Positions 13,190-24,180 of a stretch of 64,000 nucleotides of DNA are shown here, piece after piece. This DNA is from Isoetes taiwanensis (lineage: Eukaryota; Streptophyta; Lycopodiopsida; Isoetales; Isoetaceae), in NCBI GenBank assembly GCA_021234155.1, contig JAJEKV010000052.1, positions 8,227,358 to 8,291,357 on the forward strand, written 5' to 3'. The translations under genes and the position numbers were made by a program. The notes under the pieces were generated by a model that saw only the letters and a list, made by a program, of their open reading frames with translations, was not told the origin of the DNA and ran no database searches. The number at the start of each line of letters is the position of its first letter. Within the stretch, counting starts at the first letter, position 1.

Positions 13190-13480
13190 TATGCTTTGTT
13201 TCCCAATCAAAGTTTCAAGAGATTGGGAGTGTCATCCGAAAATTTATTTGGGGTAGGTGTTGTGGTTAAGATTGTAGTCTAAGTGCATTAAACCTAAGTT
13301 TTCCCAGGGTTTGGGCATGCCAGATTTCCATTTGCAAACTAAGGTCATGATCTTTAAATTCATTTGGAGGCTTCTCTTGGGTAATGATGTTCTCCTGGGT
13401 TGCAGCTTATTACACAAGTTCTTCGCCATTGTACATTTAAGCCTGTTTTTCCATGGGGTCTCTTATATGATTTGAGGTCT
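13190..13480 (+). pseudogene. LINE reverse-transcriptase C-terminal remnant
   Basis: Plus-strand frames read IRKFIWGRCCG, then QGLGMPDFHLQTKVMIFKFI, then WRLLLGNDVLLGC. This is the thumb and C-terminal pattern of plant LINE ORF2 proteins (family form: FIWG...GGLG..DL...N.A.L.KW.WRLL). Stops and a frameshift separate the pieces. It may belong to the same family as the plus-strand fragment at 28073/60022, which carries the next domain downstream (zf-RVT), but the two do not overlap. Confidence 0.6.
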
Positions 13481-14247
13481 TATCCTAATGCTTCTCCCTT
13501 TTTAAAGGGCTTGTTGGAATCCTGGAACACAGTAAGAATGTTATTTCATATTGTGCTTAGTTGACAGCACCTTGTTGGTGGATCCCCTTGGACAATGCAC
13601 CACTTCGCTTTATTATGCATCCACCGACACAACGCCATTGAAAACTGGCTCGAGTCTTATGAATATGCAGCATAATAACAGGGGGTTTTCTTTGTGTTTT
13701 TGTACGCTTTTCACAAAGGTTTTCCAAAGATTTCATGGCGTATTCGAATGGATGTACTAATGCGTACATCTAGAGTGCACCATTTCTTAATCGTTGATTT
13801 AGCTTTTTTTTTTCAATGGTCCAACATCCAAGGGCTCACAACAAAAGCCCTCTTTTTATTTTAGGGCTGAACATGCAAGCCTCGTGCATAGCATTTTAGG
13901 GCACGAAACAGGGGTTGCAAATCTACAAGAACAGGGATTAGCAAGATAAGATTCTGTTGTCGAGATTAATGAAGCGGCAGTTAAAATGGTTCTCTTGAAG
14001 AACTTGTGGGGAGGTGTAAGTTTACTGACTCAATTTATTCTGAGAACTGTCGGAGCTTGATGGATTCTTATTTGGAGGTGTTTGATTTTCATTTCCTTTT
14101 TTCTAACTACACATGCCCTCTTTTGCCTTCCAATTGCCCTCTCCAGTTTCAACCCCTTCCTTCAGACGCCCCACTGCTCCATTTTCTGCTCTTGGACAAA
14201 GACTGCAGCTTGGATTTGGGTCAGTTCTGTCGCTGTAGGTTTTGTAG

Positions 14248-14790
14248 AACACAAGGGGTAGTAGCCAAGAAGAATCTGATGTGTTGGGCCAATTCGAGGC
14301 CAGTGATAGCGACAAAAAGAAGAAGAAAGGTAGATACTGCTGTCCTGTTTGTAGGAAGCCTGCGTACTTGAAAGAGCACTTGAGGGTGCATAGCGGTGAG
14401 GTAAGCTTTGAGTTCTTTTGGGTTTTAAGTGGGCTGTGGTCTTTGTAGACTTATTTATTGGAATTTGGCAGAGACCATTTTGTTTGTCCTGCTGAGAACT
14501 GCGATGCCAAATATAAAAGGAAACACCATCTGGACCGGCATATGGCAAAACATGAAGGCAGCGTGTTTAAGTGCCATCGGCCAAGCTGTAAGCTAGAAAC
14601 TACTTCTAAGTCGAATTTTGAACGTCATTTCATGAAAGGCGAGTTGTAGTGCTACACCATCAAGGAAGTGCAGTATCACGTATCTGAAGTAGAGGGGTGC
14701 AGCAAAAGTCCGGATCCCATGAGACCTCTCAAGAAGTCCTGGTGTTGCACTGAGGTTAGCTTGGTTTTTTCTGGACTGGAACTCTGTTAG
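14248..14790 (+). pseudogene. TFIIIA: TFIIIA-like zinc-finger gene remnant (fingers 2-5)
   Basis: TFIIIA is the C2H2 factor that binds the 5S rRNA gene and 5S RNA. A first piece, 14248-14400, follows the acceptor TTTTGTAG. It reads an acidic/Lys linker, then CCPVCRKPAYLKEHLRVHSGE, and ends at GAG|GTAAGC. A second piece (to 14649) reads FVCPAENC, then KYKRKHHLDRHMAKHEG, then FKCHRPSC. This matches plant TFIIIA fingers 2, 3 and 4 in order, including the R/K-K-D/H-HLxRH signature of finger 3. After an in-frame TAG (14647-14649) the same frame continues with a degraded finger 5 (VSEVEGCSKSPDPMRPLKKS). Finger 2 has 8 residues between its Cys and His pairs instead of 12, and finger 4 lacks its second His. 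The first finger, the start codon and fingers 6-9 were not found. Probably a dead fragment. Confidence 0.75.
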
Positions 14791-15918
14791 CCTGCAAGGG
14801 GCAGTTTTCAAATGTGACGGTGTTTTGGGAGATATGACAGCTAGTTAACTTCTTTTTACTTTGTGCTTCAGAGTGTAAACATCAAGTTATTATGTGTGGA
14901 GTTGATGGGTGTTGATGAAATATGCCATCATTCAGAAATTACTTGGCCTAATTCATTAGCTCATTTGCAGGTTTCCCACTAACAGTCTGCACCAGTAACT
15001 GATGGGAACTCAATTGCAGCCCCTTACACTCGTCATTCACTAGGTTAGGTTAGCATTGATTGCAGTTGGTGATTTTAGCAATGAACTGTAAACCAGAGCA
15101 CATATTCAGTTTCATGACTGGGCATGAACAAAATTTGGCAACAAGATAACTCTTTCGCAAGAGCATGATTTATAAGCACGGCAGCCCCTTTTTATAGGTT
15201 GTGGCACAGAATTGCAGCCGTATTGCATTTGAGCTTCTAAAATTTGAAGCTTTGTTGTTGAAAGCAAATGCAAGGAATGTGCATTTCTGTTTTTTATTAC
15301 TGAACTATCATTCCTTTGCTTGTAAATTGCAGGCTTTATATTGGCCTTTCATTCCTTTGCTTGTAAATTGTAGGCTTTATATTGGCCTTTGCACAATGTA
15401 GCCTCTATAAGATTTAATGCTCCATTCTTTGCATTTTATTTAGAAGCACTATAAATTGAGTCATTTATATACCAATGATCGAATGGGTTTATTAACCATC
15501 ATTCAAGAACTTTGGGATTATGTCATAATTTTTGGATTCTTTTCTGCGTCCGCTTTTTCTCCGTTTTCCAGTTCGCGTGCGTCTCTTTCCTTTTTTTTCC
15601 ACTGTTTTCTTCCCTCGTATTTTTAGACTTTTTGTGCGCACACTTTCTTTCTATTTTCAAGTTCGCGTGCGTCTCCATTTCTTTTTTCCCACTCTTTTCT
15701 TCCCTCATCCGCGTGCCTCTTTTTTTTCCCTCTTCTCTGTGCGTTTCCTTTTGTGGCCGCCTTTTCTAAAACCTATCCGCTCATGCATCTTCTATTTCTT
15801 CTATTGGAGTTCGATTCTCTCTCTTCAGGGTTTGCTCTGCCGGAACGGCTATGCTGTCTGCGGGAATCAAAAGACATTCTTTTTCCTCGCCCTGCCATCG
15901 CCTTTTTTAGCAAACAAA

Positions 15919-17290
15919 ATGGCAAGCATAGAAGCCTTGATTACTCCAATACTTACTCGAGTTCCTAAGGAACCAGATTTTACACAATACAGGGATTTGG
16001 TTTCTAAAACAGGGTTGATGCTTGCTCAAACGTGATGTCGTCAAGTGATAGTAGCTTCTGCAAGTACATCAGGATTGTTACAACAGGAATTTTTCACCAC
16101 ATCTGACCAAGATAATCATCACCTTGCATTGCTGAATTTGGTGTGATTGGCGTATGCATCTGAATCGGATGGATGCATAAGGAAGCAATAACGAATTCGG
16201 GCGAATGGGAGGCGCTTTACAAGCCTCTGCCTTCTGTTTTTCGGGCTTTTGCATGAAGAATTCATGTTGCTCTGATATGCATAAAAGGGATTGATCTGCT
16301 ACATACCTGCTTCTGGCATTTTACAAGCCTCTGCCTTTCTATTACGCTTTTACGATAATGCACGAGCAACTGCAATGGGTATGGGTAATTGACCGGTGTA
16401 CCGTACTCAAGTATTGATGCTTGCCCTTTCCTTTGCATTTAGGTAAGAAAAACCAAAAGAGAATGCCAAAATCCAGAGGCATGGATTAGAAGACGTGTGT
16501 AATTTTTGTAATGGGTTTGTGCAGGTATTCTTGCTTGAATCTAAGCACATGTTCCTTCTGGGTAGCGTTTGGAGTTTGTGACAAGGATATTTTTGAAACA
16601 AACTTGTTTCATCGTTTTTGTTGCTATCACATGGCTACTTGATCTTGCATGAGCAACTTTTCGTAAATGAGCGCCGGAGTATAGCGGGGTTAGCATCCCT
16701 TTGTATCTAGCTCTTTTATGGATACAAGGTCGCTGCGCCATGCCTTTGGGGTAATGCGTGCTTCTTCTATACATTTCTATCTTCACAACTAACTTGCTTT
16801 TTTCATATGTTTATATTTTCACAATTCACTCAACACTTTTAGTGCTACTTCGTACTGAATCTTGTAAAATTCTATATCAGAACATCTTCATTCTTTGAAA
16901 TTTCGCTCATATACCCTGCTTTTTTTATCTATCATGCAGATCCTGGTGCTGCTAGTTTATGGCTGTCTTCTTTGCAAGTGTTGCAATCAGACAAAGTGCT
17001 AACATTACTAGAACCCATTCTTATGAGTACGTTTGCGCTTAACTTGAGTCCCTTTTCTATTCTTCATGATCTTTCTTTCTTTTATGGTCATAGTTGGCCA
17101 TAAAGATGAAGAGGACGAGGAGCTTTCTGTTGATGGCTGTCAGTTTAGGTTAGCACAGATGCATGCAGAGCGTTCCTGGATGCTCAATATAATTTGTGCA
17201 ATGATGGTCAAAGTTGCCCCCCTCTCAGGTTCTGCTCTAGTTTCAGCTTGTGCCCTAAAATTTATGCGGGAATTCAACTGACCCTAAAGG
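15919..17290 (+). pseudogene. Broken gene fragment, unrecognised protein
   Basis: A very pyrimidine-rich leader (15530-15915) precedes an ATG at 15919 opening MASIEALITPILTRVPKEPD, then FTQYRDLVSKTGLMLAQ. The same frame passes an in-frame TGA and continues as VIVASASTSGLLQQEFF and DNHHLALLNLV before another TGA. Further exon-like pieces with plausible splice sites follow: 16940-17026 (DPGAASLWLSSLQVLQSDKV) and from 17094 (GHKDEEDEELSVDGC..., then MHAERSWMLNIICAMMVK). All run on the plus strand in order, so they look like one multi-exon helical-repeat-type gene that has decayed or lost exons. I cannot name it. The stops may instead mark mispredicted introns. Confidence 0.45.
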
Positions 17291-18457
17291 TATACACATC
17301 AATTGCTTTTATCTGTCATTATTTGCCAGGATTTTTTCACTATGCGGATGCACTTTCATATAATAAAGTTTCAAGCTTGAACACTTTGTTGTTTTTTAAT
17401 CTGCAGCTGCATATAAAAAAGGAATGCTGATAGGATTGCTGCACATAGTAAAGTCCAAGCTTTGCCAATCTCTGTAAATGGGCTAGCTTTTTTCTTCTGC
17501 AAATGGGTTAGCTTTTGCTTTAGATATTAACTATTGACATTCATCTTTGCTTCAAAGAAATCTGCATTTGCACAAGATTGGTGCTCATACTCCAAGCAGC
17601 TCATATCTGTTAATCCCTCCCTTGAGCTGGAGGAGTTTATGTGCTTCTCCCTTGCTACCATCTTATTTCTTGCAGCCCCTTAAAATGATCTTCCATTTTG
17701 AGGGATCTATTTTTCTTGCATCTTCTTCAACATAGAATATAATACTAGTCATTTGTTCATCAGGAACATTCTATGCATTTATATTAGAAGTTGTTCCATT
17801 TTATCTCGTGGTAGACTTTTATAATCTGGCTTACAAGCTTCACATTTTGCAGATTGAAAAATGGGATGCGGAAACCTTTTATAGTCTTTAATCTTAAGCT
17901 ATTGTAAATCTTCATGGTTGTCTTCTGCAACTAGAAACTCTAGCCCACTGCCTCCATAATGGGGAAGTTCTCAGGTTGATCCAATTTGCTAACTGTGCTC
18001 TGCTTGATCTCAGGTTGATCCAATTTGCTAACTGTGCCTGCTTGTGTCAATCAGATTTCTTCAATGTCACATCATTTGCTTCTCAAATATGAATTGCATG
18101 CACAGTCCTATATGCAGCTGCACATTCAATATGGTATCTTTGATGCTCAGGCATTGAGCTCGATAGCTTGATAAATAATTTGCTACATCATTGCAGAGTG
18201 ATGGTATCCATGTGATGTGGGTTTGTGGAAGGGACGGAAGACTGGCAATGGCAAATTCCTCTACATATTTTTGAGTTGGAGATGGTAAATCTCTCTGGAC
18301 TGCAGGAATTTCATGTGCAGATGAATAGATGAATAGGCAGAGTCATTTTTATGAAACAAGTATGTGGTACAATAGGCAGAGACAATAAAGTTAGGACAAC
18401 TCATTATCTTTGCAAACTGTGGTAAACTCTCACGTGTTTGATTTGGAGTTCAATGCC
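17291..18457. other. Intergenic, no gene recognised
   Basis: AT-rich sequence with a short local duplication near 17972-18030, where a CTCAGGTTGATCCAATTTGC phrase occurs twice. No coding or RNA feature is recognisable. Confidence 0.5.
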
Positions 18458-18680
18458 TTGGACTTCCAACTTTTAAATCGCCCCTTGGGGCGATTTGGAT
18501 TAGCCCTCTAATGTCATTTTTATAATTTTTGTCTCTCATAAAACATGCTCAAGCTTTATTTTTGGTAAATAAGTTGGACTTCCAACTTTAAAATCGCCCT
18601 TGGCGCGATTTGGTCAAGTTTAATTTTGTTAAATAACTTAGACTTCAACTTTCAAATCGCGCTTGGCGCGATTTGGATGT
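18458..18680. repeat. Three diverged tandem copies of a hairpin-bearing repeat
   Basis: Each copy has GGACTTCCAACTTT-like sequence leading into a palindrome: 18475-18496 (AAATCGCCCC TT GGGGCGATTT), 18591-18611 and 18654-18674 (AAATCGCGC TTG GCGCGATTT). Spacer text (CATGCTCAAGCTTTATTTTTGG and similar) is also repeated, giving a period of roughly 60-115 bp. Stem bases differ between copies 1 and 3 in a compensating way. Confidence 0.8.
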
Positions 18681-20589
18681 CTCATAGTTTTGTCATTTTT
18701 GTCTTTCTTTAAGCATTTTGTAGAGTATGACTTAACATGTTCAAGCTTTATTTGCACAAAATTTATGATCTCGAATTTAAATTTAACTTTAAATATAACG
18801 GAAATGAGTGTATTTTTATGTTTTATGCTATGATGTTTATGGTTCATGTTAGTGATATTTGCCTTGTTTTTCAATCATTTTACTCTATAAATTTTGTAGT
18901 CATCTGTGATTGTATTTAAAAGATGCAATTTTCTAGTTTTTCATGTTGCCCATGTTATAGTCACAACATGGCTAAATTGCATTGTATTTTACGATGTTCA
19001 TCAAATTCAACACAATTTCTTGCTTTTTTCGCCAGCTGAGGGTTTTAATCTAGATGATTTTTGAATTAGATTGATCCGCCTAGGCAGCCACAAGCAGCAC
19101 AGTCTGGTCAAAGTTTAGGCCCACCAGAGTACGAGCCTTTTAACAAGCTGGCTATAGCCGTTCAATATAGCCTCCAGTTTGCATAATTCCGAGAACTGAC
19201 TTAATCCAAGCAGGCAGTACGTAAGGAGTACAAAAGCTACGAGTGGAAAAAGGGTATCCTATTACAATTTGCATCCTATAAGGTTCCCAAATTATCCAAT
19301 TAGTATGATTGCGGTAGTGGTTTGGCGGAAAATGGGGGAGAGCTTATTTCTTACTATGATTTCGTTAGTGGTTTGGGGAGGGATATTAGGGTTAGGGTTA
19401 AAAAAAAACTGGACGATGGCTAATTGTGGCGCTTGACGTGGCGGCTACTGTGCGAGCATGGCGGGAAGCAAAGGTAGTCCGGCTGAGTGATGAAGAACCG
19501 GCTTTGCTGAGAATCTTTGCTCAGAAGCCGGTTGCAGAGGGCGAGGCAGGGCGGAGAAATCTTTGCTGAGAAATCTTCGCTGTCAAATCTTTGTTGAGAA
19601 ATCTTTGCAGAGGGCGAGGTAGGGCAGAGAACGGCGAGGCAGAGAAGGACGAGGCAGGGCGAGAAGTGGACGTATATCTGCTTTATGAATCCTTCTTGTT
19701 TGTTTTTCTTGGGGCGTTGTTCGGAGTCAGAAGAAGACTCGAACTTGTGCTCAATGCAGTTCTTATGTGACGTTCTGTTTGAATGGCAACTCTCATTTGC
19801 TCTCGTTTCTTCTTATCTGTGTTCTGTTCTTGACTCTGTTATCTGTGTTCTTCTTATCTGTGTTTTGTAAATGGACAATGGTAGCTTATGCATTTTTTGT
19901 GTGTATGGATTCAACTATATGATGTAAGTATGTACATATTTAGGCGTATGGGGTGCGCGAACTTATACATGGGTCTGATGTGGAAATTCCACAACCCTTG
20001 ATTTGGCACATTCATAGAATAATGCTTCGATCCAATGATCGAAAAAAAGCAATAAGGATAGAGCAATAAGGCAAATACAAGGGGATAAATGCTAGCAGTT
20101 TATCTACAATGGCCAGTTTATCTACAATGGCCAGGAGCTGTGTTACTTGATAATCTATAAGAAGTTGAATATAAGCTCACCACAATCAAGCTGCTAAGGA
20201 TGTTCAACATCTGCTTGTTAAGGATACGCCACGACCCATTATAATTTGATTAATATTCACCTTGTAATACATCCTTTGCAATTTCATTCAAATAGAATTA
20301 CCTTGTAAAGCGTCAATATAACACGAGAAGGAAATTTTGCTATGGTTTAAGGGAGTTTGTTTTTGCTAACCATTGGGTTTTTTGAGGGGATTTAGAGGTT
20401 TTCCCCTATAATAATAATAACTATCCATAATCAGGAATGCAGTTCATCATATTGTTCAAAGGCCACAAGCACTGGAGTAACGTCATTGCCATGGCAACAT
20501 AGAGATAGTACCTTCACTACTACAAAATCTTCTGTCCTATAAATTAGATAATCAGTAAGATAATGCATTGAGAAGAATCACTTTCCGCA
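18681..20589. other. Intergenic, 3' side of HAK copy B
   Basis: Mixed sequence. At about 19500-19670 there is a low-complexity patch of repeated AGAAATCTTTGCTGAG and GGCGAGGCAGGGC phrases. The last few hundred bases probably contain the 3' UTR of the minus-strand HAK gene. No other gene is recognisable. Confidence 0.5.
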
Positions 20590-23560
20590 TCAAACATAAT
20601 ACACCATGCCCACGTTAAGCAGACTCTCATGGGGTATGTGGTAAATCACACTGGTGTCTCTGCTAATTCTACGCAAAAACATATAGCCATAATTAATTGC
20701 TATCCTCTGCCATAAACTAGAGCCCTTCCTTGCCTGCACAAGTGTGTTGCCCAAAATATGTACTACACCAGCCTCTCTTGCTGTTCGCAAGAACTTTAGC
20801 TGATCCTCAGTAGATGTATCCTCATTGGAGACTGACTGTGTAGAGATAGAAGATACTGTGTTCACAGATGTAATTTCCCTAGCCAGCTGGTTTCTGATTC
20901 TCATGCCTGCTGCATCCGAGACTGTGCTCTGGTTTGATCCCACAACTGCTATCCCTGGACTAAAATCATCTGTTTGGGAGAGTCTCTCCAAAAAAGATTC
21001 AACCTGAATAAATTCAGTAAGGGATTGGATCAAGAGATCTTCAAAACAATCATCCTTTTTATGCAAATCTGTGTAACCATATCTTACAGCACATCTAAAC
21101 ATCCAAAAATCATTGTCCCCAATTCGTCGAATCAAAAAGCGCTCTTCCTCTGGAACTGTACTGACAGGAAGGTATTTTACACATACAAATACTAAGATGG
21201 AGTGAATGGCTGGAAGATGGGTTAGAAAGTGTGAAAATAATGACGGCACTCCATGTGCCAGATGAGTATATACAAGACCTATGCCTGGGACTCTAACAAG
21301 ACCCAAGCTAGGACCCAAGCCCATTATCCACCCTATTGGTACTTTGTTTTGCATCTCAAACTCGTACCGTTTTACTGAACCATAGTGCCAAATATACATG
21401 ATTAGCGAGAACAATACTGCAAATGCCAGAGGAACCCATCCACCACTTGTGACCTTGAACAGAACGGATGAGAAATAGACAGACTCAATGGAGCCAATCA
21501 CAATAAGGAACAGGAGAACAAGAATAAGATGGCTTTGCCATATGAAAAGCATGATAAAGCTCATGAGCAGTGTAGTTTCCAGCATAACTGCAACAACGGC
21601 AATACCTGAAGGAAGGCGCACACAAAAATTTTAAGTACTATATGAATTTGCAAGATACAGAACACTATTTGCATACCATATGCATTTCCAATCTGCGCTG
21701 TTTCACCAAATCCAGCCGTAACTAGCACACAAAGAACCATCAATAGCCAGTTTATTTCAGGAATGTAAATTTGGCCAAGGAAATCTCGTGATGTATGTAT
21801 CACTTTAACTCTAGGAAAGCATCCCAGTGCAACAGATTGTTTCACAATGGAAAATGTTGCTGATATTGTTGCCTGGCTTGCAATTATGGCAGCAAGAGTT
21901 GCAATCACAAACATTGGCCAGAATACAGGGCCTGCATATTTGGCAGATAGTTGTGAATGATTGCATAATTACCTTTCAATACGTACATTTGCTTCAAAAG
22001 GAACACAGTTTACCTGGAATAGAGTTATAAAAACCATCCTTCATTTCATCTAAATGTACTCTAAGATATGCTGCTTGGCCCATGTATGCCAATAATAGGC
22101 ATGGGAAGACAACCACAGTGAAGGCAAGCTGAAAAGCATGAGCGATAATGAGATGTATATAAGAAGATAGTTCCTATGGAAGCGTTGTTGAACCATATAC
22201 CTGTATTGAAAATGCACTGAAATGCCCTAAATCTGCAAACATGGCTTCTACGCCTGATTGTACATCATCATTGAACTACATCAGATTCTTGATAGATTAT
22301 AAGCAAATCAACAACTGATGACCTACCCGTTATTGAAAGAACGACACCTCCAAGCGAGTTCCACCCATTTTTAGCATTTTTGCTGAAGAACTGATATGCA
22401 TAGACAGGAGAAAAGGCCCGAAAAATGCTGGGTTCATATTTTATTATATTGTACAAACCAATAAATCCAATTGAGAGAAACCAGATGAGAATTATAGGAG
22501 CAAATATGAACCCCAATTTACCAGTGCCAAAACTCTGCATGCTGAACAAGCCGACCAGAATCATGGAGGCTATCAATATCACAACCCCTGTGCAGGCCAT
22601 GCCATGTCAATTTTCAACCCTTAAATAAATAACATGAGAGAGAAGCTTTTCCAAGTTATTGCTAACCATGTGGTAAATCTGGGTGTTTAACCTCAATACC
22701 CTTGACAGAGGAAAGAACTGCATTTAAAAGGTTATATGAAGCTGTCAGTTTTGCCTTCTAGACGTGCTGAAATGAAGAAACATATACCTAGAGAGATGTA
22801 ATTCATGCACCTGATATTGCAGGGGATAAAATACCATCTCCAATCATCATGCTGGTACCAATGAGAACCAAAATTAGCAATGCTTTCTGTAAAAATACGC
22901 TGCGTTCCAGTTTTCTTTTGATCTTTGACGCCCTGGAATTCTCAGCCATAGGTTCTCGAAAATATGTAGTCAGTTTTTTGTCTGTAGGATGTTGACCTGG
23001 TATTGTGTTGATTTTTGCATGCCTACAAACAAGAGAATACAATGCAAAAGTTCCACCTGTGACAGATAATATGTTTGCATGAGTCAAGATGTTAAGAAAA
23101 ATAAGAAGGAAAACAGAAAAGTACCTTCTCCATTATCGTTTGCTCTGAGAGTAATAAAGACATATTTGACGAGAGGGATGAGTGTTATGGTATAGATGAT
23201 GAGGGATAATGCCGCCAAGATGTCATCTTTACTTGTAACTGGGTCAGGAAAAATGCTTGGAAAAACGTAAAGCGGGGAAGTGCCCAATTCACCATAGACA
23301 ACTCCAAGAGTCATAAAGGAGAGCCAGAGTGTAGTTGATACAGACTCCTCCTGAAATAGGATAGATCATCAAGCTACAAATTTATAACAAATTAAAAAGA
23401 AAAGCTACGAAGCTCATATAAGATCTTTTACCTTAGGAAACTGCATACCTCTCACATGACCTGCCTCTTCCCCAAGAGGCTGATCCAGTCTTTTATCCAA
23501 ATTCCACATCCTTCCCTTCCCATTGGGTTCTGATGTATTTTGCACCTCCGGATTCTCCAT
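20590..23560 (-). CDS. HAK: HAK/KUP/KT potassium transporter, copy B, complete
   Basis: Plasma- or endomembrane K+ permease (K+/H+ coupled in this family). Nine exons on the minus strand: 23560-23432, 23350-23125, 23056-22811, 22717-22667, 22587-22327, 22253-22201, 22128-22014, 21931-21677 and 21605-20590. They sum to 2352 nt, exactly 783 codons plus stop, the usual family length. All introns are GT-AG and only 68-93 bp. The start ATG (23558-23560, context GAAATGG) opens [15 protein letters not shown], followed by the usual WNLD...[10 protein letters not shown] segment. Residues 59-68 are [10 protein letters not shown], the family signature with Glu where Asp is usual. Further hallmarks are [52 protein letters not shown] and [16 protein letters not shown]. 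The hydrophilic C-terminal domain ends [10 protein letters not shown]. No disabling mutation was seen. Copy A (1-2117, +) is its paralogue in tail-to-tail orientation. Confidence 0.96.
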
Positions 23561-24090
23561 TTCAAGCAATGCGTTTAAATATTGGAACTAAACCCAAGAA
23601 AGATAAGGCACCCTTCAAGGCTCCAAAGCCCACAAGTGGATCAAACATCCCTTTGAATATGAGACTAATACGGAAAAACGGATGTCCTGTTAAAGCTCCT
23701 GACGATGCTCACCGGCTTTCTTGTTTTTGAATAGGAATAGAGAGAGAGAATGCTATTTTAAAGCTTTTGCAACTGTTACGGCATGCATTATTGATTTAAA
23801 AAAATCAAAATGATATTTACCTTCTTACGCAATACTACTGACGTAATCCCTCTTGTCCGATATGGTGCAGCTATGGAAGCTGCAAGTCGAAGGAAGGAGG
23901 CACGTCTGGGACAGGGAAAAGCAGAAGCTCTGTAGTAGAAATTGACCGCCGGAAGAGGTGCAGAAATATCAGATCTTAGACTATTTTATCACATGGCGTG
24001 GTAGAATTGAATTCCTCCTGGGCCAACAATTTTGCCAAGTCACCTAGACTAGGAGAAAAATAGTTGCTAAAAGTTTTATTTAGTATGACA
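23561..24090. other. 5' flank and probable promoter of HAK copy B
   Basis: Sequence immediately upstream of the HAK start. It includes an AG-repeat (AGAGAGAGA near 23741) but no core promoter element that I can assign with confidence. A 5' UTR intron cannot be excluded. Confidence 0.4.
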
Positions 24091-24180
24091 TCTATGCAGT
24101 TGAATTTCTATTGGGCGGTCCCATAACCCGATTGGGTTCCGTGGACATTAAAAGTTCTTCCTTCCTTCCTTCCTTCCTCT
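24091..24180 (+). mobile_element. Short LINE 3' end with (TTCC)n tail
   Basis: GGTCCCATAACCCGATTGGG then TTCCGTGGACATTAAAA, followed by a CTTC-repeat tail at 24155-24178. This is the reverse complement of the termini at 3917-3950, 27361-27400 and 38600-38640, so it is a heavily 5'-truncated LINE or a SINE borrowing that 3' end. Confidence 0.65.

Noticed and set aside
14006-14247. Upstream Cys-containing frame as TFIIIA finger 1
   Set aside because: The Cys/His spacing does not fit the first finger of plant TFIIIA and no splice donor joins it to 14248.
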